Shown: in pieces, positions 34,109-44,291 of the stretch
How the letters are laid out: every line of letters starts with the position of its first letter
Position numbering within the stretch: the first letter of the stretch is position 1
From: Cyanophora paradoxa
Lineage: Eukaryota; Glaucocystophyceae; Cyanophorales; Cyanophoraceae
Assembly (NCBI GenBank): GCA_004431415.1
Contig: QPMI01000620.1
Location: 1 to 56,212, forward strand
Direction of reading: 5' to 3'
Length of the DNA stretch: 56,212 nt
The notes under the pieces: generated by a model
Told to the model about the DNA's origin: nothing
The model's input: the letters and a program-made list of their open reading frames with translations, nothing else
Database searches by the model: none
Program-made: the position numbers and the translations under genes

Positions 34109-34579
34109 CTTTGCTGGCGAGGCAAGCCGATGGCGCTGATGACGAGTCACGTAGCGGGGGTACCCTCGCCGCTTGGTCGCGCACGAAGCCGCGGGCCGGA
34201 GGCCACATCCGGCTTTAGCTCAGTGATCGGATCGACAATACGGCCTTACCGAGAGACGGGGGCGTCGCTCGTGTAGCTGCCCGGGACCCGCCCTCGAGAT
34301 TTGACCCCTAAAGCGCCGACGTCTCATACGGATCGATTCGGTGAGCGAAGGCGGACAGCGCGCATGCGTAGCTGCTGCTTCATGTAGTCGGCAAGACGAC
34401 GTCGGTGAGACCGCCGCGTGCCCCCTCGGCCTTGCTAGGCTTCGCCAGGCTTTGCGGGCGGCGGCCCCGCCGCTCAGCCCCCGCTGGCGCTGATCGCGGC
34501 GCACAGATTCCATCGTACTCTAAAGAAACGGCGATTTCAGGCAGCTTTGTGCACACGCGGTGGCGGCGAAAAGCTTAAG
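34109..34579. other. Divergent intergenic region
   Basis: 5' region between the two-halved membrane protein (minus) and the transporter (plus). No open frame with protein character and no obvious TATA element. Confidence 0.4.
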
Positions 34580-36996
34580 ATGGTCGGCCGGGACCACGAC
34601 GTGCTGCACGTCCGCTGCAGCGCGAGCGATGACGAGGATTGCGACGCCACAGGCCACGGCAGAGCCAGCGGCCTGGAGTGCCGCCCGGTGGCGCGCCGCT
34701 GGCTCATGCTCTTCATTTACAGCTGTCTCGCTTGCGCCTGTGATGTGCTCTGCTTCACGTTTGCCTCCGTCAACCGCGCTTCTAAGGATTTCTTTCACGT
34801 TAGCAACTACTATGTGCGTGTTCCCGGCCCCGCGCGCCGACTTTGATCTCGGATTTGATCCGGACTCGCGAACAGACGAACAACCTCGTCTCCGTCTTCT
34901 TCTTCACGTACATACCCCTCAGCTTCGTTTCCACGTTCTTTATGATCCGCGCTGGTCTCCGAACCGCCGTGCGCGCCCCCTGCCCACCCGCTCGCACGAC
35001 TTCGCCGCGGCCCGCCCGACTCCAGCCGGCACAGGTGGTGCTCGGAGGGGCCCTGCTCGCTGCGGGCGCCTGGGTGCGGGTAGCGGCCTGCTACCTCCCT
35101 GACCCCTGGCCCTACTGGGGGGTTCTGGCGGGCCAAACCGTCTCCGCGCTCGGCGCCCCGTTCTTCTCCGCCGCCCCGCCCCTCCTCTCCGCCAACTGGT
35201 TCCCCGAGCGAGAGCGCACCATCGGTGCGAGAGCGAAGCCGTACCCCCACCCGGCTCCCCCCCCGGCTTTTCCGACCGGCTGCCGCCGCCGCCGCCAGCC
35301 ACAACAATCGCTGTGGACGCCACCCTTCTGGGAGTCGCCGTCTCGTTCGCGGCGGGTCCGTACATCGTCGTCGACGCGACGTACATACCGTGCGCCCCGG
35401 CGAAGGATGAAGAAGCTCGGAGCGCCCCACCTGACTTGCCCCCCGCCAGGACGCTCCTCACCGTGTACGCGGCGGTCGTCTCAGTCGCTGCGTTCGCAGC
35501 CGCCGCCCTCTTCGAGTCTGAGCCGCCTGTACCCCCCTCGCATGCCGGTACGCCTCCGTGCCGCATCGCCCCGGCTCCCCTCGACCCGGCGGGGGGATCA
35601 GCGGCGAAGAAGGCGGAGGACGAGGGGCTCGTCGAGGTGCACTGGCGCGACCTTCTCCAAGTGTTCCGGTACCCCCCCCCTTCCGCTATCCACGTATCCC
35701 TTCCAGCCCCTCACGTCGCGGCCCCGCGCCCCCTCCAGCGTCCGAGGCTTTCCAACCGTCGTCATCGGATTCGCGGTGCGCCGCTGAAGTTTACGCTTTG
35801 CCGGCTGTACCCCGTTCTTTGATCGGAGCTGTACCCCCACAGGTCAGCGAGACGTGCATTAACACGCTGCCCATCATCCTGTATCAGTACCTCGTCCCCC
35901 TGGGCTTCCCCAAGGCGCGCACGACCCCGTACCCCCCACCAAGCGCTCCTTGAACCCCCCCGCAGGGGTACGTGGGCTGGCTCGGCGCCCTCTTCGTAGT
36001 CGCGGGCATCGTCGGCAGCATCATCGTCGGGTTCCTGGTACCCCGTACCCCCCTCCAACTCTTTCCCCGTCTTCTTTGCTTTACACCTTCTCTCAGATCC
36101 GGAGCGCCGATCACTTCCGCTGGACGCTGGCCATTGCGTTCGGCGCCTCCTCGGCAGCCATGGCCGTGTTCACTCTCTGCGTCGGGGCCGCCCTCGTGTC
36201 CGCGTACCCCCGCATCTCACTCCCCCCCCCCATTTCTTAGATCTCCTCCGCAGCGACTGGATCACTTATTCGGTCGCGGCGGTGGGGTTCTTCATCGGCG
36301 CCGTGCGTACCCACCTCCCGACCCCACCCCTGGACGGAAATGATGTACCGCCTCTTCGCAGGTCGAGCCCGTCGCTACGGAGCTCGGCGTCGAGGTCGCG
36401 TACCCCGCCCCGGAGGTACCCCCCATCCATCCCTCTCCCACCCCCGCGGCGAATCCTTTACCCCCGCCGCCCGCCAGGCAACGGTCGCCGCGGTCCAGCA
36501 GCTCGTCGGACAGGTCCGTACCCCTCCTCATCGCCCCCCCCCCCCCCCGCCCTCCCCCCTCTTACCCGTCCACTACAGCTCTTCTGCCTCCTCTTCCTTC
36601 CCCTGATTACTATCCTCGAAGACCCGACTTACTTCTCGGTAGCCCCCTTCCTCTTACTCGTACCCCTCCGACTGTGCAAACCTCACCCCCACGGCAGGGG
36701 GGCGGTGCGGCCGCCTGGTTGCTGACGGGCCTCCTGGCCTTTGGCCTTCCCGCATTCGTCTTCTTGTGCGCCGTACCCCCTTCCCCTCTCTCTCGCCGTA
36801 CCCCGTCCCTTTCGCTGACGGGGGGTACAGCAACGGGGAGACGAGGCGGGCGGATCTCGAGAAGGAGCACCTCCTTGCGTCGCACCACTCGGCGGCCGGC
36901 CCCGAGGAGGGGTACGGCACCGCGCAGCCCCAGCGGCTGCCGGGGTTGTACCCCCCGAAAGACGTAATTGGAGGTGCGGGCCCTGGCGCCTGCTGA
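34580..36996 (+). CDS. Major facilitator transporter, SLC49/FLVCR-like (multi-exon)
   Basis: About twelve membrane helices recovered across introns. The N-tail is MVGRDHDVLHVRCSASDDED, then RRWLMLFIYSCLACACDVLC; VFFFTYIPLSFVSTFFMIRA then GLRTA; LGGALLAAGAWVRVAACYL; WGVLAGQTVSALGAPFFSAA then PPLLSANWFPERERT; LLGVAVSFAAGPYIVVD; TVYAAVVSVAAFAAAALFES. After a hydrophilic loop (EVHWRDLLQVFR) come GYVGWLGALFVVAGIVGSII, FRWTLAIAFGASSAAMAV, WITYSVAAVGFFIGAV, GVEVAYPAPEATVAAVQQLV and the last helices. The GQT-PFF-P-LLSxNWF block and the YPxPEA helix are typical of FLVCR/MFSD7-type (SLC49) transporters, whose known members move heme or small organic cations. The substrate here is unknown. The cytosolic tail is acidic and ends IGGAGPGAC. 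Introns open GTACCCCC. Confidence 0.75.
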
Positions 36997-37404
36997 CACC
37001 GCATGAGCCCGGCGCCTGCCGGCGACCCGGCAGCGGAGGCAGGCTCTCAGACCGTCGCCGCCTAAAGAAAATCCTTTTTACTATAGAATCTCTGCCTTCG
37101 AGCGCAGCTGTACATTCAGCTGTACAGAGTTGAGGGATTCATCCGCATTATAGCTATAGTGAACATTAGGACGTTTCTTGAAACATATGTAGGCCTGCGA
37201 GTTTTGTATGCATGTCTTCGCTTAAGCTTCAACGTTTGTTGTAGTCTTGCTCTATCGAATGCCAGTGCCCCGCGCGCGGATCTCAGAGTTCCGTGCGCCC
37301 CGCGGATCCCGCTGTGAGGTCGGGTCCGGCCAGCATTTTGATTTTCGAATTTCGAAATTCTCGAGTATCGAATTTCAGGGTGGGTACAGGCTCACTTGAC
37401 GACC
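36997..37404. other. Intergenic, less GC-rich
   Basis: No gene. 37,080-37,260 has balanced composition and two copies of CAGCTGTACA about 16 bp apart. Probably terminator and promoter for the flanking genes. Confidence 0.4.
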
Positions 37405-37959
37405 ATGCCGCCGAAGAAGCAGAAGGCCTCGCCGGCCGCTCCTGCGACGTCGACGGTTCCGGATGTGGCCGTGTACATTCATGTGCCCGGAATCGGTAAA
37501 AAAAGGGCGAACATCTTCCAAGTGGAGGCGACCAAGCTCGGTCCGCGCGCCCCCGCCTTCGCAGCGCGCGCGCGTCCCGGGAAGCTCCAAGTCATTCTTT
37601 ATCTCGCGCATGCAGGCTTCGCGGTGCACACGAAGCTCGAGCCGGGCACCACGCATGTCGTCCTTGGTCGCTCGCTCAACGCCTTCCTCGGCGATCTTCG
37701 ACTCAGCGAGGTTCGCGGAGCGGTCTCGAGCACTCGCGCCCGCGCCTTCGCCTGCGCGTATGCTCGCTTGCAGCTGTTCTTCGATTCGCTAGCGCGTCGC
37801 CGGGCCATGTTTTCTTCAAATGCTACCGGTATTGCAAATATTAATGACGCTTGCACTCAGGTTCCTGCCGTGCACTTCGTGCCTCCGGAGTGGATATCGG
37901 CTTGCGCGACAAAGAAAGAGCGGGTGCCGGAGGCGGACCACCCGCTAGCCAGGCCTTAC

Positions 37960-37999
<40 letters not shown>

Positions 38000-40572
38000 T
38001 CCGCCAGGCGACCCTCGCCAAGACGCCGCGGGCGGCAGCGCTAGCGGCCGCGGCCGCGGGTGCCGGCTCGAGCTCGTCGACCTCGTCGCACGCGTGCGAG
38101 CCGGGCGAGTCTAGATCTGCCGCCGCAGCGCTAGCCGCGCCGGAGACCGCCCCGGAGCCGGAGGTCGACCCGCCGCGCCCCGCGTGCTGCAAGCGGCTCC
38201 GCTACGATCTCGACTCCGATTGCGACGCGGCTCCGTCCAAGAGCGACACGGATCCAACACACGTGGTGCGAAGCAAATTTCTGTGTATGCGTACTACTGT
38301 ATGTTCTTTTTTGGCACCGATTTCGAATACTACGTCGCAGTTGCAGAGTGGAACCCAGAACTACGACCCGAGGGACTTCTCACAGGCCGAGGACCGCCGC
38401 CGCCCGCGCTTCGAGACGAACGCGAAAATGTCAGTTGTTGATCTCCGATTATTCGGTCTATTTCGATATCCCTGTCTGAACTGGAGGACAGAGCGGAGCT
38501 GCTGGAGCAGCTGGGTGATTATTGTGAGGCTCGCGGCTTCAACAAAGACATCTTCAAATCCAATGCCTTCACCCGCGCCGGCAGCAAAATTAAGTACCTC
38601 TCTTGCGAGGTGCGCTTTTATCGTCTGGGAGCTTGTGCTAAATATCCGATATCCCGTCTAATCTTTCTCTCTGATTCTGCATCGAAGCTCAGGGTGCCAT
38701 GCGAGGAAGATCTGAAAGACTTCAAGGGCGTGGGCCCAAGCACATTTGCGCTGGCCCGCCAGGACGCGGCATCCTGGCGTGAGTATCGCCTCTGAGTGAG
38801 CGCACCTTACCCGCAGGTCAACGAATATCTCGAGACAGGCAAGATGCAGAGGGTCCGCCTTTCTATGGCCGCCCTTGTCCCTGCAGACATTTCCACGTGC
38901 AATCTAGATCTATTTCCCGCCCCGCGCCCGTTCAGGTCATTGAAATGTCACGCACGGAGCCGCTCAAAACCCTCCGCCTCTTTAAGACCGTCTGGGGTAC
39001 GTAAACGGATGCGCTCGCAATCGCCGCCTGCGAACCCCTCCCGCCTTCGTCTCACTACGCCGCCGCCGCCGCCGCAGGGATCGGCCTGGAGGAGGCTAGG
39101 AAGCTGTACGGCCGGGGGTACAGGACGATCCAGGACCTCCAACTCCACGTGCGGGCCCCGATGCTGACGAATTGTCTATTCATTCTGAAGGGCGTCTGAC
39201 GTGCACGTGCGTCTCGCGGGCGCAGCGGGGCGAGCTCACGAGAGCGCAGCAGATCGGCCTCCGCCTCCGCGACGTGCGTCGTACCCCCGCCAGCTTCCCC
39301 CCCCCCACTCTCCCGCAGGACTTTCTCCAGCGGATCCCGCGCGCGGAGGCGAGCCTGTACCCCCGCCCTCGATGCCCCCTGCCCCTAACTTCGCCCCAGG
39401 TGAAGCGCGTCGAGGACAAGGTGAAAGAGGCCGCTCGGGGAATCGACCCCGGGTTCCTCGTCCAGTGCTGCGGCTCGTACCGGCGCCTCAAGGTCCGAAT
39501 CGGATTAGATTTGATCCAAATTCGATCCGAATTCGATCGCAGCCGGACTGCGGGGACTGCGATGTGCTCGTCAGCCACCCGACCCTCGTGCGCCGGGGCC
39601 CTCCGTACCCCTCTGCTCCTCGGGCTCCTAATCTCGAATTACTCTTTCGAAATCGCAGCATATGGGCGCCCTGGGGGTCCGCCGAAGCGTCGACGTCGGT
39701 TTCGTACCCCCCTGAAGGCTCAGGATCACGTACCCCCCGGCGCTTCGCAGAAAATCGTCGAGTCTCTCAAGGCGAGCGGGTTCATCACGGACACTCTGAG
39801 GTACTTCGCACGGTCATTTGCGTACCCCCAATTTTCCGCCGACCCCTGTACCCCCGCAGCTTCTCGAAGGGCCCCGACGGCCGACCCCCCAGCGCCGATG
39901 CCCCGCCCCGTGCGGTCCACCGCCCTCGAGCCCCGCCCGCCGCCGCGTCGTACCCCGTTCCCCGCCCGACTCGCGTACCCCCAGTCACGCCGCAGCGGTT
40001 CTTCGGGGCGTGCCGCCTGCCGGACGAGGCGGACCCGTCCAGAATGCTGCCCCACCGCCGCCTGGACATCATCGTCGTACCCCACGAGCAGTGGGCGTGC
40101 GCCCTGCTCTACTTGTGCGCGCTCTTCTGCGTACCCCTCCTCGTGTCCCCCCCCCCTCCCCCCGCCCCGGCGTTCGAGCTCGAGGGGTACGGCGCGGGCG
40201 CAGCACCGGCTCGGGCTTCTTCAACCGGCGCATGCGCTTCAAGGTGGGCCGGCCCTTGGCCCTCCGCACTCGTTCCCTCGCTGTGCGTGATCCGTGCATG
40301 TACATGTACCCCCCGCAGGCCCGCACCCTCGGCATGTGCCTCAGCGAAAAGACAGTCCGCTACGTCACCCGCGACCGCCACGTGCGTACCCGCAACCCTA
40401 CCCCTTTCCCCCTTCGCCCGACCCCATGGCCACCCCCTTCCCTCCCGCCTGTACCCCTCCCTCACGGCGCCGGGCGCCCTCAGATGAATATCCTGACTGA
40501 GGAGCCGCCCATCCCCGTCCGCTCCGAGGAGGTCCGCACACGTACCCCCGGCCCCCTTTCCTGTCCGCTCAG

Positions 40573-40613
<41 letters not shown>

Positions 40614-40676
40614 CAGGACGTCTTTAGGGTCCTGGGGATGGAGTACGAGGCGCCCGAGGAGCGCAACCTCGACTGA
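37405..40676 (+). CDS. Family X DNA polymerase with BRCT domain (pol lambda/beta-like, multi-exon)
   Basis: A nuclear gap-filling polymerase of base-excision or end-joining repair. It starts MPPKKQKASPAAP (another ATG lies at 37,396). A BRCT domain follows: VYIHVPGIGKKRANIFQVEA, LEPGTTHVVLG, HFVPPEWISACATKKERVPE. A poly-Ser linker encoded by an AGC repeat (37,963-38,000) and an Ala/Ser-rich region come next. The 8-kDa and fingers domains carry ELLEQLGDYCEARGFNKDIF, CEEDLKDFKGVGPSTFALI, NEYLETGKMQRV, IGLEEARKLYGRGYRTIQDL, and ELTRAQQIGLRL. The palm holds LVQCCGSYRRLK, then GDCDVLVSHP (metal Asp pair) and RRLDIIVVPHEQWACALLYF (third Asp), then GSGFFNRRMRFKA. The C-terminus has PVRSEEDVFRVLGMEYEAPE and ends RNLD. 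All catalytic residues are present. The last intron holds a 38-base C run. Confidence 0.85.
37963..38000. repeat. AGC trinucleotide repeat coding for poly-Ser
   Basis: An uninterrupted AGC tract inside the polymerase gene, between the BRCT domain and the catalytic region. It gives a run of about 12 serines in frame. Confidence 0.9.
40575..40612. repeat. 38-base C homopolymer in the last polymerase intron
   Basis: Runs directly from the donor AGGT into the acceptor CCGCAG, so nearly the whole intron body is C. The length is unlikely to be exact. Confidence 0.9.
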
Positions 40677-41263
40677 TCTCTTAGGCCTCGAGCCTCGGAC
40701 CGGAGGTGCTCGGCGCCGCGGTTTTCTTACGTCGTGTTATAAAAATTATCCTCGAACACGCTCGCATGCATGCGCGCTCGGCAATGATGCCGGCGCTGCC
40801 GCCGCCGCCGCCGCTGATTCTGTCGATGGAGGGCCCGTACGCGTGGTACCGGTCCGGAGCGCGCGGCTCCGGCGCCGGCGCCGGCGCCGGCGGCGCGCCC
40901 AAGGATCGGAGGCCTAGGGGAGGAGCTCGAGGGGCTCGGGGGCGGGCCGTGGCCAGGGGCGGGCAGGGCGGCTGGGCGCGGCCGCGGGGGTTCTGGCTGC
41001 TCATCGTGTGCTCCCCTGGCCATGGCCATGGCGCCGGCCACGGCCTGCTGCTCGTCGAGCCGCTACCTGCCTCCTCCTAGGCTAGGCCCTCCAGGCTTGA
41101 ATTACATGTTTACCTGCCACAGTGCAGGGTGCAGCCTGGCAGGCTGCGCATGCGCTCGGAAAAAGAGTTCAAAAGACTCGGATCATGACACGTGTACATG
41201 TGAATACGTATACGCGGGACTCGTCGGAGGCTCGGCGGAGCCCGCGCCGGCCCCGCCCTAACC
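40677..41263. other. Host-type GC-rich intergenic region up to the element junction
   Basis: 3' flank of the polymerase gene. Open frames are low-complexity (Pro, Gly, Arg). It ends in the 9-mer CCCTAACCC (41,256-41,264), after which composition changes abruptly. Confidence 0.5.
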
Positions 41264-41338
41264 CACACATATGAATATTCATATTTTAATCCCTCGGCGT
41301 TCCGCCTCAGGATTAAAATATGAATATTCATATGTGTG
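41264..41338. repeat. Perfect 29-bp inverted repeat (hairpin) at the host-element junction
   Basis: The left arm 41,264-41,292 and right arm 41,310-41,338 are exact reverse complements. The 17-nt loop, CTCGGCGTTCCGCCTCA, is GC-rich and can form a small inner stem (GGCG/CGCC). Each AT-rich arm contains a palindrome, CATATGAATATTCATATG. It lies exactly at the switch from GC-rich to AT-rich DNA. Candidate element terminus, resolved hairpin end or insertion scar. Confidence 0.9.
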
Positions 41339-41565
41339 ATTCGATGTTATATCAATAAAATCGATTAATTTATTTGAATTTTCACATGAATTTTCATATT
41401 TTTAAATGCATTTTCAATTAATTTAATCGATGTTATATCGATAAACTCGATTAATCGATATTGTATCTTAATTGTAGTTAATCGGAATTATATCTATAAC
41501 TTCGATTAATCTTAATTGAATCCTAAATGAATCTAATCGGAATTATATCAATAAATTCGATTAAA
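41338..41565. repeat. Four 32-bp iterons with inverted TAATCG/CGATTA ends
   Basis: Copies at 41,338-41,369, 41,424-41,455, 41,479-41,510 and 41,534-41,565. Each has the form TAATCG, then AATTATATC or a variant, then ATAAA-TCGATTAAT. The last three are 55 bp apart start to start and the first two 86 bp apart. The outer hexamers are mutual reverse complements, so each unit is an imperfect palindrome. No gene lies here. Such arrays usually bind a replication or terminus protein. Confidence 0.8.
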
Positions 41566-42480
41566 TCATGTTCTTTTCCGATTAAATCAATTAAATATTT
41601 AACTTTGTTACCATAAGTGGTCTAAGTTGACTCACTTTTCATAAACATTTTGAACTCTTAGTCTTCTTGAATTTCTTAAGATGACTCAACTTAGTCAACT
41701 TAGTCAACTTTGTTACCATAATCAATCAGGGTGGACTCACTTTTAGATCAACTTTGAAATTTCAAGCAAAATCAACTTATATTTCAAAAGTGGATCTTCT
41801 AAGTGGACTCATAATGTTCACTTTGTGATACATTTAAGTTCTAATGCTTACTGTATATGGTCAGGGTTGACTAAGTGGGGGGAGTTGACACATTTTTCAA
41901 AATCTTTTATAGAATATTCTTTGGATCTCAAAATTTCCTCTGAAATTTGAGTCAACTCAACCCACTTAGTCAACCTTAGCATTGAAATGGTCACATTTTT
42001 ATATACATTTACTCCTTTTACGATTAATATGAATCAACCATGAGTCCACTTAGTATTAAATATCAATCAATGTAAATATAAACAAGGGAATTAAGAGGAA
42101 TGCTTATTGAATATGGTCAGGGTGGACTCACTTTTTCATACAAATCGAATTCCCAAGTAAATTTGACTCTAAACTGTTAGGTGGATCTTCTAAGTGGACT
42201 CAATATGTTCACTTTGTGATACATGTTAGCTCAAATCCTTACTGTTTATGGTCAGGGTTGACTAAGTGGGGGGAGTTGACACATTTTTTGAAATCCTTTT
42301 TAGAAAACTTTAGGTCCCAAATATTTCCTGTGAAATTTGAGTCAACTCAACCCACTTAGTCAACCCTTGCATTGAATTCGTAACAAAATCCATATACTTT
42401 TACTACTTTTACGATTAATATGAGTCAACCTTGAGTCCACTTTAATATAAATATAATATAATAGGGGGAATGTTGAGTTT
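41566..42480. repeat. 391-bp tandem duplication with many TGACTCA-like motifs
   Basis: Unit 1 runs from about 41,725 to 42,113 and unit 2 from about 42,114 to 42,475. Matching landmarks are TGGATCTTCTAAGTGGACTC (41,791 and 42,182), TCAGGGTTGACTAAGTGGGG (41,861 and 42,252), TGAAATTTGAGTCAACTCAA (41,941 and 42,331) and CGATTAATATGA (42,021 and 42,412), offset 390-391. The units diverge at scattered sites. The segment from 41,620 on is rich in GTTGACT, TGACTCA, TGAGTCA and GGACTCA words on both strands. No open frame of useful length occurs, so this is a non-coding terminal or control region. Confidence 0.85.
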
Positions 42481-42613
42481 TACTGTAATGAAATCGAATA
42501 GTATTCGAAATCTTACACTTGTAGGTTTAGGATGCATTCATATTTTGGCTACATCATACAGTAGAATTCTATTGTAAAAAATGTCCGGAATCCGGAAAAT
42601 AATCATTGTAGAA

Positions 42614-42660
42614 AGCTACTGTAGTAAAAGGATATATTATATCCTTTTGTAACAGTAGCT
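42614..42660. terminator. Near-perfect hairpin downstream of the decarboxylase gene
   Basis: AGCTACTGTAGTAAAAGGAT pairs with its near-complement ending CAGTAGCT through an AT-rich turn (GGATATATTATATCC), with only a few mismatches. It lies about 60 bp past the stop codon of the last leftward gene. A 3'-end or mRNA-stability hairpin is likely. It could also be the footprint of a small inverted-repeat element. Confidence 0.6.
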
Positions 42661-42718
42661 GATCAATGTTAGTTTTAGAAAACAAAGGAATCCTTTAAAA
42701 ACTCATTATAAAAACCCA

Positions 42719-43117
42719 TCAAAACGGGAATCTATCATGTTTATGTCTCTCAGTCTTCTCAAATGTTAAGAAATTCATTGTTTTATCGATCTCATCTGCA
42801 ACTGCTTGTGTTTTATGCTGAGCTTCTTTACCACAACTGAATATATCAATTGCTAACATGCCTTCATTGGAATAACAATGAGCTGTGCAATGGCTTTCAT
42901 CTAATAGCAGAACCAATGCAAAACCAGGAGGTGATATTTTGCCATCAAATATCTCACAGTGTTTATGAACAATCCTAATGCCTTGTCTTAATACTGCTTG
43001 TTCAAGGGTTCCCATAATCCAATTACCTAGGAAGCTTACATGCTCATGTCCTGTTGCAATAGCTGATTTAGCCTTGTAATCAAGCATAACATGAAAGCCT
43101 CTGTATTTAGTCTCCAT
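42719..43117 (-). CDS. speD: S-adenosylmethionine decarboxylase proenzyme, short microbial type
   Basis: Decarboxylates S-adenosylmethionine to supply the aminopropyl donor for spermidine. It has 132 residues, the size of bacterial, archaeal and phage SpeD and far shorter than the eukaryotic enzyme. The N-terminus GFHVMLDYKAK matches the family start. The self-cleavage block LLLDESHCTAHCYSNEGMLA contains the ESH Ser that would become the pyruvoyl group and the following His, and IDIFSCGKEAQ holds the conserved Cys. It is the last gene of the leftward array, 23 bp after the zinc protein, has no intron and is AT-rich. It is probably a viral accessory enzyme that raises polyamines for DNA condensation or synthesis. 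The frame is intact. Confidence 0.85.
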   Translation of the reverse strand: METKYRGFHVMLDYKAKSAIATGHEHVSFLGNWIMGTLEQAVLRQGIRIVHKHCEIFDGKISPPGFALVLLLDESHCTAHCYSNEGMLAIDIFSCGKEAQHKTQAVADEIDKTMNFLTFEKTERHKHDRFPF

Positions 43118-43140
43118 TAAGAATACCTTAGAAAAATTAA

Positions 43141-43413
43141 CTAGTCAAACCTAATGCAAACATCCCTGTACTCTACTTTGATTGATGAAGTAGCCCTTTT
43201 CCTATAAGCCTGAGAATGCTTTTTGTTGCATTCCCTGCAACCTGATCCCTTCACATGATTAAAGGGATATGTTAGGATCACCTTGTTACATTGCAAACAT
43301 CTAACAGATACTTTCTCTTGAGCTTTGATGTAATGTGTCTCACTGTAATCGAATTTATCTTTACCATGAACTGTCATAGCAGCATCAATAAACTTTTTTG
43401 TTTTAGTATCCAT
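43141..43413 (-). CDS. Treble-clef zinc-binding protein of viral/phage type
   Basis: 90 residues. The pattern FIDAAMTVHGKDKFDYSETH, then VRCLQCNKVILTYPFNHVKG, then SGCRECNKKHSQ reproduces the small repeat seen in many phage and giant-virus proteins (K-HG-KYDYS-Y, C-x-C, H--G-GC--C), often next to nuclease domains. Two CxxC pairs are present and would bind one zinc. No nuclease domain is attached. The role is unknown, possibly DNA binding. Start and stop are spaced 22-23 bp from both neighbours. Confidence 0.65.
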   Translation of the reverse strand: MDTKTKKFIDAAMTVHGKDKFDYSETHYIKAQEKVSVRCLQCNKVILTYPFNHVKGSGCRECNKKHSQAYRKRATSSIKVEYRDVCIRFD

Positions 43414-43435
43414 ACTCTATATATAACCAATATTC

Positions 43436-44268
43436 TTATGGAGCAGTATCCTGCCCGAAAATGGGGAAATATCGATTTGTGCCATAGTATTCAGCATAGG
43501 TATTCTGCTTTGCAATAAAATCGGTTCTCTCAGCATATAATACACACTTGTAGATACCAAACTTGGTGGCTCTCACCAGAAACTGATAGTCTTCCAAACC
43601 GAAATTGACTCCATGATAAGCAATTCCGAAATTATCATATGGGGTGATCACAACTGCAAAATTAGGAGTTCCTCCCTCTGCTTGACAAAGAGCATAAACA
43701 TCTGGTGGAATATCCACAACTACCTTGTAGTGGTCACCAATCTCAACAAGAGAGTCTACTACTGCTGTTTGTTCATTTACTACAATGGGGAATATCTTTA
43801 TAATGTATGGGGCATTCATGCTGGGGACATAGGTTCGAATTCTTGTGTTGGGATCAATGGGATTGGGTTGATCATTCACAAATAAAGGCGCTCCAACAGC
43901 CCCACCAACCCTAAGACCATCACCAATATAAGCTCCCCCCGATTTGCAGTTAATAGCTCCAGACCTAGATTCAAAAGAATAAGTAGAAAGAGGATCTCCA
44001 TAGCTATCTGGGTCTCCATAATGAGCAGAAAAGTTTGCATTTGTCACAAGTAGCTTAGTCGTCTTAACTATTCCATTATTTTTATCACATCTGAGTTCCT
44101 TTAATCTCAGCTTGTGGGTGGAACCAAATGTGTTCATTGTAGGTTGGACCTCTGTGGATTGGAGACCCTCCACATCATCAAAGGTAGCATGCTGTAAAAC
44201 ATGGTTTGCTGGGGCAGCTAATGATAGTTGAGGTGTAATAATTCGTTCAAGTGGGGTTGCTCAGCCAT
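43436..44268 (-). CDS. Attachment/fibre paralogue 4, one frameshift near its start
   Basis: The N-terminal module is shared with the next three genes: LRLKELRCDKNNGIVKTTKL then LVTNANF, and SGGAYIGDGLRVGG. The C-terminal head differs: a beta-rich region with ITPYDNFGIAYHGVNFGLED and YKCVLYAERTDFI, related to the head of the 44,292-45,137 gene. The true start is ATG at 44,268 (MAEQP). After that the frame jumps by one base in a run of four G (44,253-44,256, plus strand). The paralogue-like N-terminus is then restored (ITPQLSLAAPANHVLQHA). Without the jump, translation would start at 44,173. Probably a virion surface protein. Confidence 0.65.
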
Positions 44269-44291
44269 TTTACATTAAAGGGATATATCTT

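Noticed and set aside
44173-44173. ATG at 44,173 as the true start of attachment paralogue 4
   Set aside because: Upstream DNA codes for a paralogue-like N-terminus beginning MAEQP after one indel at a G run. The 44,268 start also restores the 23-bp spacing typical of the array.
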